DNA of 64,000 nt, from contig NZ_FMWU01000012.1 in the NCBI RefSeq assembly GCF_900103195.1, forward strand, positions 124,001 to 188,000, written 5' to 3'. The stretch comes from Methylobacterium sp. UNC378MF (lineage in GTDB: Bacteria > Pseudomonadota > Alphaproteobacteria > Rhizobiales > Beijerinckiaceae). Below, one piece after another: positions 16,526 to 25,355 of this stretch (positions within the stretch are counted from its first letter, which is position 1; each line of letters begins with the position of its first letter). The translations under genes and the position numbers were made by a program. The notes beneath the pieces were generated by a model, which made no database searches, was not told the origin of the DNA, and saw only the letters and a list, made by a program, of their open reading frames with translations.

Positions 16526-17590
16526 ATGGCGGTGACTCTGGCGATGACCCTCCTCCGGCGCCTTGAAGGCCCGCAGACCCTGGGGCGCGGCCCGGCCTTC
16601 TGGACCGCCTTCGCCCTCGTGGTCGCCGCCGCCATCGCCTACCCGTGGTTCGCGGACGGCTACACGGTCGGCAACACCGCCTACTTCTTCTGCTGGGTCT
16701 TCATGGCGCTCGGCCTGTGCCTGATCTGGGGCTACGGCGGCGCGCTCAGCTTCGGCCAGACCGCCTTCTTCGGCCTGTCGGGCTACGCCTACGGCGTGCT
16801 CACCCTCAATGTCGGCGCCGCCTACGGCTTCACCCTGGCGGCGCTGGTGCTGGCCGTGGCCCTCTCGGCCGTGATGGCGGCGCTCCTCGGCTACTTCCTG
16901 TTCTTCGGCCGCATCGGCGGCGTCTTCCTCGGCATCATCACCCTGTCGGTGACGCTCGCCCTGGAGCGCTTCATGGCGCAGACCGCCGGCCCGGACTGGA
17001 AGATCGGGGCGGCGCGCCTCAACGGCTACAACGGCATGAGCGGCATGCCGCCCCTGACCGTGCCGTGGTTCGACGGCGACGTCGTGCTGTTTCCCGACGT
17101 CGCCCTCTACTACGGGCTGCTGGCTCTCCTGATCGTCGTCTACCTCGCGCTGCGCATCCTGGTGAACGCCCGGTTCGGCAACGTGCTGGTGGCGATCCGC
17201 GAGAACCCGGAGCGGGCCGAGATGCTCGGCTACGACGTGCGGCGCTACCAGCTCGCCGCCTTCGTGATCGGCTCGGCCCTCGCGGGGCTGAGCGGCACCC
17301 TCTACACGGCCTGGGGCCAGTACATCACGCCCTCCAGCATGGGGCTCACCGCCGCCGCGCTGCCGGTGATCTGGGTCGCAGTCGGCGGCCGCGGCGACCT
17401 GACGGCCACGCTCATCGGCACGCTCTTGGTCCTCGGCGGCTTCCAGGCGCTGACGATCTACGGCAGCCAGTACGCCCTGGTGGTGATGGGCCTGCTCCTC
17501 GTCGTGGTGGTGCTGGCGGCGCCGGACGGCCTCGTGGTGGCGGGCCTGCGCGGGCTCGGCCGCCTGCGCCGCCGGGAGGCGAGCCGATGA
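16526..17590 (+). CDS. Amide/urea ABC transporter permease, UrtC/LivM type
   Basis: A 354-residue membrane protein with about nine to ten helices. Landmarks: CLIWGYGGALSFGQTAFFGL, the LivM signature for the substrate pathway; GRIGGVFLGIITLSVTLALERFM; the cytoplasmic coupling loop ILVNARFGNVLVAIRENPERAEMLGYDV; and AVGGRGDLTATLIGTLLV. The stretch NGYNGMSGMPPLTVP is a feature of UrtC-like members. The ATPase gene starts inside its stop codon (ATGA). Together with the UrtB-type partner and two ATPases this completes a five-protein importer. Confidence 0.9.
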   Translation: MAVTLAMTLLRRLEGPQTLGRGPAFWTAFALVVAAAIAYPWFADGYTVGNTAYFFCWVFMALGLCLIWGYGGALSFGQTAFFGLSGYAYGVLTLNVGAAYGFTLAALVLAVALSAVMAALLGYFLFFGRIGGVFLGIITLSVTLALERFMAQTAGPDWKIGAARLNGYNGMSGMPPLTVPWFDGDVVLFPDVALYYGLLALLIVVYLALRILVNARFGNVLVAIRENPERAEMLGYDVRRYQLAAFVIGSALAGLSGTLYTAWGQYITPSSMGLTAAALPVIWVAVGGRGDLTATLIGTLLVLGGFQALTIYGSQYALVVMGLLLVVVVLAAPDGLVVAGLRGLGRLRRREASR

Positions 17591-18333
17591 TTCCGCTCCT
17601 CGAGACCCGCGCTCTCAGCAAGCATTTCGGCGGTCTCCACGTCACCAACGACGTGAACTTCGCCCTGGCGCCTGGGGAGATCCACTGCCTGATCGGGCCG
17701 AACGGCGCCGGCAAGAGCACCTTCTTCCGCCTGCTGCTCGGCGAGTACACGCCGGAGCGCGGGCAGATCCTCTACGCCGGCGAGGACATCACTGCGCTCA
17801 AGCCCTTCGCGCGGATCCGGCGGGGCATGAGCGTCAAGTTCCAGGTGCCGGGCATCTTCCCGAGCCTGTCGGTCGCCCACAACCTGGAGATCGCCCTGCA
17901 GCACCACCTGGAGGGCGCCTCGCTCGGCGCCGAGATCCGCCGGCTGCTCGCCTTCCTCAACCTCACCGCGGCGGCCTCCGACCGCGCCGGCAACCTCAGC
18001 CACGGGCAGAAGCAGTGGCTGGAGATCGGCATGGCGATCAGCCTCAAGCCGCGCCTGCTCCTCCTCGACGAGCCCACCGCCGGGATGTCGCCGGATGAGA
18101 CCTTCGCCACCGGCGAAATGGTGCAGGCGCTCAACCGCGACGGCGTCGCGGTGCTGGCCATCGAGCACGACATGGCCTTCGTCCGGCAGATCGCCCAGCG
18201 GGTGACCGTGCTCCATGTCGGGCGCATCTTCGCCCAGGGCACCACCGACGCGATCATCGCGGATGAGCGGGTCGCCGCGATCTATCTCGGGGAGGCGGAC
18301 GCGCCGCCGCTGCGGAGCGTCGCCGATGCCTGA
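17587..18333 (+). CDS. Amide/urea ABC transporter ATPase, UrtD/LivG type
   Basis: A 248-residue nucleotide-binding protein. Walker A GPNGAGKST, signature LSHGQKQWLEIGMAI, Walker B LLLLDEPTAGMSPDE and the switch His in AIEHDMAFV are all present. LSHGQKQWLEIGM is the form seen in UrtD rather than in LivG, which supports a urea/amide substrate. The C-terminus VAAIYLGEA is typical of the family. It overlaps the upstream permease by 4 bases and the next ATPase by 8 bases. Confidence 0.92.
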   Translation: MIPLLETRALSKHFGGLHVTNDVNFALAPGEIHCLIGPNGAGKSTFFRLLLGEYTPERGQILYAGEDITALKPFARIRRGMSVKFQVPGIFPSLSVAHNLEIALQHHLEGASLGAEIRRLLAFLNLTAAASDRAGNLSHGQKQWLEIGMAISLKPRLLLLDEPTAGMSPDETFATGEMVQALNRDGVAVLAIEHDMAFVRQIAQRVTVLHVGRIFAQGTTDAIIADERVAAIYLGEADAPPLRSVADA

Positions 18334-19036
18334 GCCGCTCCTCGCGACGACCGGCCTGCGCGCCGGCTACGGCGGCAAGCCCGTGCTGCAGGGTGTCGAC
18401 CTCGCGGTCCGGCCCGGCGAGATCGTGGCGGTGATCGGCCGCAACGGCGTCGGCAAGTCGACGCTGATGCGCAGCCTCGTCGGGCTCTTGCCCGCCTCCG
18501 CGGGCGGCATCGCGTTCCGGGGCGCGGCCGTGGAGGGGCTCGCCGCCCACCGGCGCGCCCGCCTGGGCATCGGCTACGTGCCCCAGGGCCGCGACGTCTT
18601 CCCGCGCATGAGCGTCGCCGACAACCTGACGGTCGGCGCGTCGCTGCTGCCGAAGGGCGAGCGGCCGGATTACGAGCGCGCCTTCGGGCCGTTCCCGATC
18701 CTGCGGGAGCGGCGCGGGCAGCGGGCCGGGACGCTCTCGGGCGGCCAGCAGCAGCAGCTCGCCATCGGCCGCGTCCTCGTCGGCGGACCCGCGCTGATCC
18801 TGCTCGACGAGCCCTCCGAGGGCATCCAGCCCTCGGTGGTGCAGCAGATCGGCCGTACCCTGGTCGATCTCAACCATCGCACCGGGGTGACGATCGTGTT
18901 CGTGGAGCAGAACCTCGACCTGATCCGCGCCATGGCCCAGCGCAGCTACGTCATGGACAAGGGCCGGATCGTCGCGGAGCTGACGGCCCGGGACCTCGAC
19001 GACCGCGACCTCGTGCGGCGCCACCTCGCCGTCTGA
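18326..19036 (+). CDS. Amide/urea ABC transporter ATPase, UrtE/LivF type
   Basis: A 236-residue nucleotide-binding protein with Walker A GRNGVGKST, signature LSGGQQQQLAIGRVL, Walker B LILLDEPSEGIQPSVV and the switch His replaced by Gln (VFVEQNLD), as is usual in LivF/UrtE. The motif EGIQPSVV is characteristic of UrtE. ATG 18326 lies inside the previous gene (8-base overlap). Last transporter gene; the formamidase follows after 33 bases with a GGGAGAG ribosome site. Confidence 0.92.
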   Translation: MPEPLLATTGLRAGYGGKPVLQGVDLAVRPGEIVAVIGRNGVGKSTLMRSLVGLLPASAGGIAFRGAAVEGLAAHRRARLGIGYVPQGRDVFPRMSVADNLTVGASLLPKGERPDYERAFGPFPILRERRGQRAGTLSGGQQQQLAIGRVLVGGPALILLDEPSEGIQPSVVQQIGRTLVDLNHRTGVTIVFVEQNLDLIRAMAQRSYVMDKGRIVAELTARDLDDRDLVRRHLAV

Positions 19037-19069
19037 CACCACAGTCCGACAACCAAGGGAGAGACGACC

Positions 19070-20062
19070 ATGCAGTGGCTCGACCAGTCCATCATGGCCC
19101 GCAAGGGCGTCGCCGGCGGCAAGCCCGGCCTGGAGCACACGATTACCGAGGCCGAGCAGGGCCGCTACCACTACGTCTACGGGCCCTTCGCGGAGCCGGT
19201 GCTGACCGTCGATCCGGGCGCGGTCGTCACCGTCGAGACGCATGACGCCTTCGAGGGCAAGATCCGCCACGAGACCGACAGCCCGACGCAGATCCTGAAC
19301 TTCCCCTACCTCAACCCGCAGAACGGGCCGATCTACGTCAACGGCGCCGAGAAGGGCGACTGCCTCGCGGTGGCGATCCGCTCGATCCGGCCGCGCGGCC
19401 CGCAGCCCTGCGGCACGACGCTGATCATGCCGGAATTCGGCGGCCTCGTCGCCACCGGCGACACCGCGCTCCTCAACCCGTCCCTGCCCGAGCGGGTGCG
19501 CAAGCTCGAGGTCACGGCCGAGAACGGCGTGCGCTGGAACGACCGGATCACGCTGCCCTACCAGCCGTTCATCGGCACGATCGGCACCTCGCCGGAGATC
19601 GAGGCGATCTCGTCGCTGCAGCCGGACTATTACGGCGGCAACATGGACCTGCCGGACGTCGGCGTCGGCGCGGTGATCTATTTGCCGGTGAATGCCAAGG
19701 GCGCGCTCCTCTATCTCGGCGACTGCCACGCCGCGCAGGGCGACGGCGAGCTCTGCGGCGTCGCGGTGGAGCACCCGACCCACACGACGGTGCAGATCGA
19801 CCTGATCAAGGGCTGGACCTTCCGCTGGCCGCGGCTCGAGACCGCCGACTTCTACATGACGATCGGCTCGTCCCGACCGATGGAGGACGCCGCGCGCATC
19901 GCCTACCGCGAGCTGGTCCGCTGGCTCGCGGCCGATTTCGGCTTCGACGAGATCGACGCCTACATGCTGCTCACGCAGTGCGGGCGCGTGCGGCTCGGTA
20001 ACATGGTCGATCCGAAATACACGCTCGGCGCCTCGATCACGAAGGCGATCGCCCACGCCTGA
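19070..20062 (+). CDS. fmdA: Formamidase/acetamidase
   Basis: A 330-residue cytosolic enzyme of the FmdA/AmdA family, which hydrolyses short amides to ammonia and the acid. Seen: VTVETHDAFEGKI, the motif VNGAEKGDCLAVAI, PEFGGL, the catalytic-site region LPDVGVGAVIYLPVNAKGALL, YLGDCHAAQGDGELCG with the acid residues and Cys, and MLLTQCGRVRLGNMVDP. It is somewhat shorter than the classical 400-residue formamidases, matching the compact AmdA-like group. The position at the end of an AmiC-AmiR/UrtABCDE-like operon defines the pathway: sense amide, import it, release ammonia. Strong ribosome site AAGGGAGAGA before ATG 19070. Confidence 0.9.
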   Translation: MQWLDQSIMARKGVAGGKPGLEHTITEAEQGRYHYVYGPFAEPVLTVDPGAVVTVETHDAFEGKIRHETDSPTQILNFPYLNPQNGPIYVNGAEKGDCLAVAIRSIRPRGPQPCGTTLIMPEFGGLVATGDTALLNPSLPERVRKLEVTAENGVRWNDRITLPYQPFIGTIGTSPEIEAISSLQPDYYGGNMDLPDVGVGAVIYLPVNAKGALLYLGDCHAAQGDGELCGVAVEHPTHTTVQIDLIKGWTFRWPRLETADFYMTIGSSRPMEDAARIAYRELVRWLAADFGFDEIDAYMLLTQCGRVRLGNMVDPKYTLGASITKAIAHA

Positions 20063-20083
20063 TCGGCGACGGAGGAGGATGGC

Positions 20084-20845
20084 ATGGATCTCGGGCTCAG
20101 AGGCCGCCGGGCGCTGGTGACCGGCGGCACCAAGGGGATCGGCGCGGCGATCGTCGACCTGCTGGCCGACGAGGGGGCGGCGGTCGCCCTCTGCGCCCGC
20201 AACGGAGCGGAGGTCGCCGCCAAGGTGGAGGCCCTGCGCGCCAGGGGCGTGGCGGCGACCGGGCGCGCCGTCGACGTCGCCGATTCCGCCGCCCTGCGCG
20301 GCTGGGTCGCCGAGGCCGCGGAGGAGCTGGGCGGCCTCGACATCGTGGTGCTGAACGTGAGCGCGCTGGCGGTCGGCAGCGACGAGGCGGCGTGGCGCAG
20401 CGGCTTCGCGGTCGACATGATGGGCACCGTCTCGGCGGTCGAGGCGGCCATGCCGTATCTCGAGCGCTCCGAGGCCGGCGCGATCGTCGTCATCTCCAGC
20501 GTCTCCGGGCGCGAGATCGACTTCGCGGCCGGTCCCTACGGTGCCTTCAAGGCAGCGCTGATCCACTACGCGCAGGGCCTGGCGTTCCAGCTGGCGCCCC
20601 GGAACATCCGGTCCAACTCGGTCTCGCCCGGCAACACCTACTTCGCGGGCGGCGTCTGGCACCAGATCGAGACCGGCAACCCGGCGCTGTTCGCCGAGGC
20701 GCTCCGGCTGAACCCGACTGGACGGATGGCGCGACCGGAGGAAGTGGCCCGCGCGGCCGTCTTCCTGGCCAGTCCGGCCGCGAGTTTCATCACCGGCACC
20801 AACCTCGTGGTGGACGGCAGCCTGACCCGCGGCGTGCAGTTCTGA
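20084..20845 (+). CDS. SDR family oxidoreductase
   Basis: A 253-residue short-chain dehydrogenase/reductase. The cofactor motif is TGGTKGIG with CARN at the end of the second strand (NADP-type Arg), then LNVSAL in place of the usual NNAG, the catalytic Ser in VVISSVSGREID, and the YxxxK pair in PYGAFKAALI. The C-terminal ITGTNLVVDGSLTRGV is standard. It follows the formamidase by 21 bases with GGAGGAGG as ribosome site, so it belongs to the same transcript. The substrate is unknown; nothing in the amide pathway obviously needs an SDR. Confidence 0.88.
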   Translation: MDLGLRGRRALVTGGTKGIGAAIVDLLADEGAAVALCARNGAEVAAKVEALRARGVAATGRAVDVADSAALRGWVAEAAEELGGLDIVVLNVSALAVGSDEAAWRSGFAVDMMGTVSAVEAAMPYLERSEAGAIVVISSVSGREIDFAAGPYGAFKAALIHYAQGLAFQLAPRNIRSNSVSPGNTYFAGGVWHQIETGNPALFAEALRLNPTGRMARPEEVARAAVFLASPAASFITGTNLVVDGSLTRGVQF

Positions 20846-21108
20846 CTCCGCCTGCCGGCCCCGGATTGCGCCGGGACGCCCGCGCAGGCAGCCACAGCAC
20901 GCCCAGCGCATTCGCCACAAATGTTCGGCGACGAAGTCTGGAGATCGCGAGAATCGACCACATTTGCGACGCATTTCGGCTGCTCTCGGCTTTGTAGAGA
21001 CAAGCTTGCCAGGCACGCTGGCGCGCGGCACTCTCAAGCTTGGCCGTTCGTGCGACGCAGGCACGCCGCGCGGTCGCGCCAGGCTGCAGGACAGGGAAGT
21101 CCAGGGCG

Positions 21109-21813
21109 ATGATGACGGACGATCGCAAGGCCGGCGGGCTCGACGAGCGCGGGCGCCCCGGGCGCGAGGCGGAGCTTCTCAGCCGCCGGTCATTCCTGGC
21201 CGGCTCGGCCCTCGGGATCGGCGCCCTCTCGCTTGGCGGGTGCGGGACGACCGACACCCTGCTCATGGCCGAGGCGGCCAAGACCTACGGGCCGATGCCG
21301 AACGAGAAGTTCCCGATCCCGGCGGTCGACGTCAGCAAGGTCAACCCGAAATACTATCGGCGGACCGTCCAGTACGCCTCGTCGGAAGCCCCAGGCACGA
21401 TCGTGGTCGATCCCGCCAATTACTACGTCTACCGCATCGAGGGTGACGGCACCGCCACGCGCTACGGCGCCAATGTCGGCCGCCAGGGCTTCCTGTGGAA
21501 CGGCGACGCCTATGTCGGCCGCAAGTCCGAATGGGCGACCTGGACGCCGCCCAAGGAGATGATCCGGCGCCAGCCCGAGGCCGCGAAATACGCCCGCGGC
21601 ATGCCCGGCGGCCTCGACAACCCGCTCGGCGCCCGCACGCTCCACCTCTACCAGAACGGCGCCTACACGCTCTATACGATCTACGCCAGCAGCGACGCCG
21701 AATCGATCGGCACGGGCATCACCAGCGGCTGCGTCGGCTTGCTCAGCCAGGACATGATCCATCTCTACGCTCGGACCCCGGTGAAGACGAAGGTGGTGGT
21801 GCTGCCGGCCTGA
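21109..21813 (+). CDS. L,D-transpeptidase-like lipoprotein (YkuD fold, Tat signal)
   Basis: A 234-residue protein. The start has SRRSFLAGSALG (twin-arginine) followed by LSLGGCGTT, a lipobox with Cys near residue 45, so a Tat-exported lipoprotein is predicted. The YkuD domain covers about 95-230: IVVDPANYYVYRIEGDGTA, RYGANVGRQGFLWNG, PLGARTLHLYQNGAYTLYTI and the catalytic Cys in GITSGCVGLLSQDMIHLY. The usual SHGCIRL is here SGCVGL, lacking the conserved His and Arg, as discussed in the findings. Role: peptidoglycan cross-linking or linking of outer-membrane protein to peptidoglycan. ATG 21109 is used; an ATG one codon later is equally possible. Confidence 0.82.
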   Translation: MMTDDRKAGGLDERGRPGREAELLSRRSFLAGSALGIGALSLGGCGTTDTLLMAEAAKTYGPMPNEKFPIPAVDVSKVNPKYYRRTVQYASSEAPGTIVVDPANYYVYRIEGDGTATRYGANVGRQGFLWNGDAYVGRKSEWATWTPPKEMIRRQPEAAKYARGMPGGLDNPLGARTLHLYQNGAYTLYTIYASSDAESIGTGITSGCVGLLSQDMIHLYARTPVKTKVVVLPA

Positions 21814-21982
21814 GGACGGGCATGCGCCGCGCCCGAAGCAGGCGAGGCGGCGCACGATCCCGGACGGAGGGCGGCGGTTTCGCCGACTGCGCCCCGATTG
21901 CGCCGGTCCCGCTCCCTGGCGGCCTCGAAATCCGGCAGGATCGGGTTACCTGACGTCCGACAGCGCGCCGGGAGCGACCGCC

Positions 21983-23386
21983 ATGGCCTACGCGACGACG
22001 ATCGAAGGCACACGCTTCACCTTTCCCGACCTGCGCAGCCTGCTCGCCAAGGCGACACCGGAGCGTTCGGGCGACCAGCTCGCCGGCCTCTGCGCGGAGG
22101 GCCCGGTGGAGCGTCTGGCCGCGCAGATTGCCCTCGCCGACCTGCCGCTGAGGACCTTCCTGGCCGAGGAGCTGATCCCCTCCGATGAGGACGAGGTCTC
22201 GGACCTGATCGCCCGCCGACACGATGCGGGTGCCTTCGCGCCGGTGTCATCCCTCACGGTCGGCGCCTTCCGCGAGTGGCTGCTCTCGCCCGCTGCCGAC
22301 GCGCAGGCGCTCGCCGCCCTATCGCCCGGACTCACGCCCGAGATGGTCGCGGCGGTCTCGAAGATCTGCCGGCTGCAGGACCTCGTCGCGGTCGCCGCCA
22401 AGCGGCCGGTGGTGACGCGCTTCCGCTCGACGATCGGCCTGCCAGGCCGGCTCGCGACACGCAACCAACCGAACCATCCGACCGATTCGTCCGAGGGCAT
22501 CCTGATCTCGGCCCTCGACGGCCTGCTGATGGGCTCGGGCGACGCGGTGATCGGCGTGAACCCGGCCACCGATTCCCTGCCGGACTACATCCGCATCGTC
22601 GAGCTGCTGGAGACCCTGCGGCTGCGTCTCGACGTGCCGACCCAGCATTGCTGCCTCGGCCACGTCACGGTGGCGATCGAGGCCATGGCCCGGGGCGCGC
22701 CCGTCGACCTCGTGTTCCAGTCGGTGGCGGGCTCGCAGAAGGCCAATGCCGGCTTCGGCGTCGACCTCGCCGTCCTGCGCGAGGCCGCCGAGGCGGCGCG
22801 CGCGCTCGGCCGCTGCCCGGCGGGCGGTCAGTTCATGTACTTCGAGACCGGCCAGGGCTCGGCCCTCTCCGCGGACGCCCACTGGGGCGTCGACCAGCAG
22901 ACCATGGAGGCGCGCGCCTACGCGGTGGCGCGAGAGTTCGACCCGCTCCTCGTCAACACGGTCGTCGGCTTCATCGGCCCCGAGTACCTCTACAACGGCA
23001 AGCAGATCATCCGCGCCGGGCTGGAGGACCATTTCTGCGGCAAGCTTCTCGGCCTGCCGATGGGCGTGGACGTCTGCTACACCAACCACGCCGATGCCGA
23101 CGGCGAGGACATGGACGCGCTTCTGACCCTGCTGTGCGCGGCCGGCGTCAACTTCGTCATCACCGTGCCGGGGGCGGACGACGTGATGCTGAACTACCAG
23201 TCGCTCTCCCACCACGACGCGGTCTTCGCCCGCGAGACCCTGGGTCGCCGTCCGGCCCCGGAATTCGAGGCGTGGCTGCGGGATGTGCGGATCACGGACG
23301 CGCAGGGCCGGCTGGCCAGCGCGACGGGCGCGCTGCCCCCGGCGCTGGCCGAGGCGTCCCGGCTCCTGCCGGGGAGAGCGGCGTGA
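21983..23386 (+). CDS. eutB: Ethanolamine ammonia-lyase, large subunit
   Basis: A 467-residue protein, typical length for EutB, which with EutC and adenosylcobalamin splits ethanolamine to acetaldehyde and ammonia. Seen: FRSTIGLPGRLATRNQPNHP, the substrate/cofactor barrel segment SSEGILISALDGLLMGSGDAVIGVNP, QSVAGSQKANAGFG, GQFMYFETGQGSALSA, FIGPEYLYNGKQIIRAGLEDHF and GVDVCYTNHADADGEDMD. It overlaps eutC by 4 bases (GTGA). No microcompartment shell, eutA reactivase or aldehyde dehydrogenase genes are near. Ethanolamine use would therefore be cytosolic and depend on enzymes elsewhere. Confidence 0.96.
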   Translation: MAYATTIEGTRFTFPDLRSLLAKATPERSGDQLAGLCAEGPVERLAAQIALADLPLRTFLAEELIPSDEDEVSDLIARRHDAGAFAPVSSLTVGAFREWLLSPAADAQALAALSPGLTPEMVAAVSKICRLQDLVAVAAKRPVVTRFRSTIGLPGRLATRNQPNHPTDSSEGILISALDGLLMGSGDAVIGVNPATDSLPDYIRIVELLETLRLRLDVPTQHCCLGHVTVAIEAMARGAPVDLVFQSVAGSQKANAGFGVDLAVLREAAEAARALGRCPAGGQFMYFETGQGSALSADAHWGVDQQTMEARAYAVAREFDPLLVNTVVGFIGPEYLYNGKQIIRAGLEDHFCGKLLGLPMGVDVCYTNHADADGEDMDALLTLLCAAGVNFVITVPGADDVMLNYQSLSHHDAVFARETLGRRPAPEFEAWLRDVRITDAQGRLASATGALPPALAEASRLLPGRAA

Positions 23387-24171
23387 GCGAAGAGCCGGCC
23401 CGCCCAGGGCCCCCGACGCTGCGTGACCTGCGCGGGCTGACCCAGGCGCGCATCGCGCTGGGCGCGCACGGCGCCGGCCTCCCGACCGGCGCGGCGCTCG
23501 CCTTCGGCCTCGACCATGCCCGCGCCCGCGAGGCGGTGTGGACGCCCCTCGACGTGGCCGCGATCCGCGAAGGGCTGCGGGCGCAGGGCCTGGACTCGGT
23601 GGAGGTCCGCTCGGCCGTGTCCGACCGGGCGGAGTACCTGCGTCGACCGGACCGGGGCCGCAGCCTCGATGCGGAGTCCGCGGCGCTGCTCGCCGGGCTC
23701 GACGGGCACGGGCAGGGCTTCGACGTCGCCATCGTGATCGCGGACGGGCTGTCGGCGACGGCGGTCGCGCTGAACGCGGTCCCGGCGGCCGCGGCGCTGG
23801 CGGCACGGGTGCGGCGGGCCGGCTGGAGGCTGGCGCCCGTGGTGGTCGCGAGCCAGGGGCGTGTGGCGATCGGCGATCCGATCGGGGCGCGGCTCGGGGC
23901 GCGCTGCGTCGTGGTGCTGATCGGGGAGCGTCCGGGCCTGTCGGCCTCGGACAGCCTGGGCTGCTACGTCACGTTCGGCCCGGAGCCGGGCCTGCCCGAC
24001 TCGCGGCGCAACTGCATCTCGAACATCCGGCAGGACGGCCTGGCGGTCGAGGCGGCCGCCGGGCAGATGGAGGCGCTGCTGCGGGCGATGCTGGTCCAGG
24101 GCACCAGCGGCGTCGCGCTGCGCCGGGAGGATCCCGCCGATCCGACGGCTCTCCCGGGCGCCCGGAACTGA
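23383..24171 (+). CDS. eutC: Ethanolamine ammonia-lyase, small subunit
   Basis: A 262-residue partner of EutB. Seen: DLRGLTQARIALGAHGAGLPT near the N-terminus, DFALDHARAR-like block (AFGLDHARAREAVW), VRSAVSDRAEYLRRPDRGR, VIADGLSATAVALNA and the cobalamin-contact region VVVLIGERPGLSASDSLGCY, and SRRNCISNIRQDGL. GTG 23383 is the start, in a GTGA overlap with the eutB stop. The ends converge on the AraC-type regulator gene after only 24 bases. Confidence 0.95.
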   Translation: MSEEPARPGPPTLRDLRGLTQARIALGAHGAGLPTGAALAFGLDHARAREAVWTPLDVAAIREGLRAQGLDSVEVRSAVSDRAEYLRRPDRGRSLDAESAALLAGLDGHGQGFDVAIVIADGLSATAVALNAVPAAAALAARVRRAGWRLAPVVVASQGRVAIGDPIGARLGARCVVVLIGERPGLSASDSLGCYVTFGPEPGLPDSRRNCISNIRQDGLAVEAAAGQMEALLRAMLVQGTSGVALRREDPADPTALPGARN

Positions 24172-24195
24172 CCGCTCGGACTGCCCGGGCGGACG

Positions 24196-25152
24196 TCACG
24201 CTCGCTCCGCGGACGGGCTGCAGCCGAACTGGGACCGGTAGCAGCGCGCGAAATGGGCGGCGCTCGAGAAGCCGCATGCCGTCGCGATCTCCCCGATCCT
24301 GAGCGGGCTCTGGCGCAGCAGGCGCCGTCCGTGGGCGAGGCGGATAGCCCTGTACTGCGCCGAGAAGCTCAGCCCGAGCTTGTCGAGGAACAGCCGGTCG
24401 AGGTGGCGCGGGCTGATCGCCGCGAGGCGCGCCATGGCGAGGCGGCCGAGCGGAGCCTCCACGGTCTTCTCCATCGTCTCCAGCACCGCCAGCAGGGCCG
24501 GATGGTGGACCCCGTAGCGCTCGACCGCGGAGGCCCGCTGCGGGTCGTCGGCGGCGCCGATGGCGGTGTGGAGAAACCAGTCGGACACCCGGCGGGCGAA
24601 GGCCTCGCCCATGCGCTCGGCGATGAGAGCGTGGGCCATCTCCAGCGGCGCGACGCCGCCGCCGCAGGTCAGGCGATCGCCGTCGGCGACGTAGCGCGCG
24701 CGGCTCAGGCGCGCCTCCGGGAAGGTCTCGAGCGTGGCGCCGGCATACTCCCAGTGGAGCGTGAACGCGCGATCGGCCAGCAGGCCCGCCGCGGCCATCA
24801 GGTAGGGACCGCCCGAGATGCCGCCGATGCGGACGCCGAGCCGGGCCATCCGCCGCAGGGTCGCGTGGATCTCAGGCCTGTCCCACTCGGTCGGCTCGCC
24901 GCCCGCGCAGACGAAGAGGGTGTGGAGGTGGCCGCGCAGGCGCGGCAGCGCCTCGGTGGGGACCTCCGCACCCGATGAGGCGGCCACCCGGCCCTCCGCC
25001 TCGCCGAAATAGCGCAGGCGGTAAAGCGGCCGCCCCGCGAGCTCGTTGGCCGCGCGGAACGGCTCGCAGCCCGAGGCGAAGGATAGCAGCGCGAAGCCGG
25101 GCACGAGGATGAAACCGATCTCCTGCGGCCGGTCCCCGGTCTCCGCATCCAT
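24196..25152 (-). CDS. GlxA/GbdR-family AraC-type regulator
   Basis: A 318-residue regulator. Residues about 10-190 are a DJ-1/PfpI-like sensor domain (IGFILVPGFALLSFASGCEP, VCAGGEP, GGISGGPYLMAAAGLL, LTCGGGVAPLEM). About 215-318 is the AraC DNA-binding pair of helix-turn-helix units (LAAISPRHLDRLFLDKLGLS and IGEIATACGFSSAAHFARCY). GlxA-type proteins include GbdR, which senses glycine betaine/dimethylglycine. Divergent to the sarcosine-oxidase-like gene and convergent with eutBC, which fits control of methylated-amine or ethanolamine use (inference). ATG 25152 is preceded by GGAGGG. Confidence 0.88.
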   Translation of the reverse strand: MDAETGDRPQEIGFILVPGFALLSFASGCEPFRAANELAGRPLYRLRYFGEAEGRVAASSGAEVPTEALPRLRGHLHTLFVCAGGEPTEWDRPEIHATLRRMARLGVRIGGISGGPYLMAAAGLLADRAFTLHWEYAGATLETFPEARLSRARYVADGDRLTCGGGVAPLEMAHALIAERMGEAFARRVSDWFLHTAIGAADDPQRASAVERYGVHHPALLAVLETMEKTVEAPLGRLAMARLAAISPRHLDRLFLDKLGLSFSAQYRAIRLAHGRRLLRQSPLRIGEIATACGFSSAAHFARCYRSQFGCSPSAERA

Positions 25153-25355
25153 CTCACCCGCGCCCTCCGCCACCCGATGGCTCAAACGTGCAGGAAACCG
25201 TCCGTAACAGTCAAACCTGCCGCCCGGCATCCATCATTCTGTGTGCCGTTATCCCGTGCCGCGCGAGACCGCATCCGGATGCCTCGACCTGCCGATCTGC
25301 TCCCCTGCCGCGCTGCGGCGGCGTCCCGTCTCGTGAGCCAGCGGGAGTGCCGGCC

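Noticed and set aside
18254..21064. A 936-codon minus-strand open frame across the ATPase, fmdA and SDR genes
   Set aside because: It covers three real plus-strand genes, has shadow-type composition and shows no motif.
21983..24171. Bacterial microcompartment locus around eutBC
   Set aside because: No shell proteins, eutA, eutE, eutG or cob(I)alamin transferase genes are in the flanking 10 kb.
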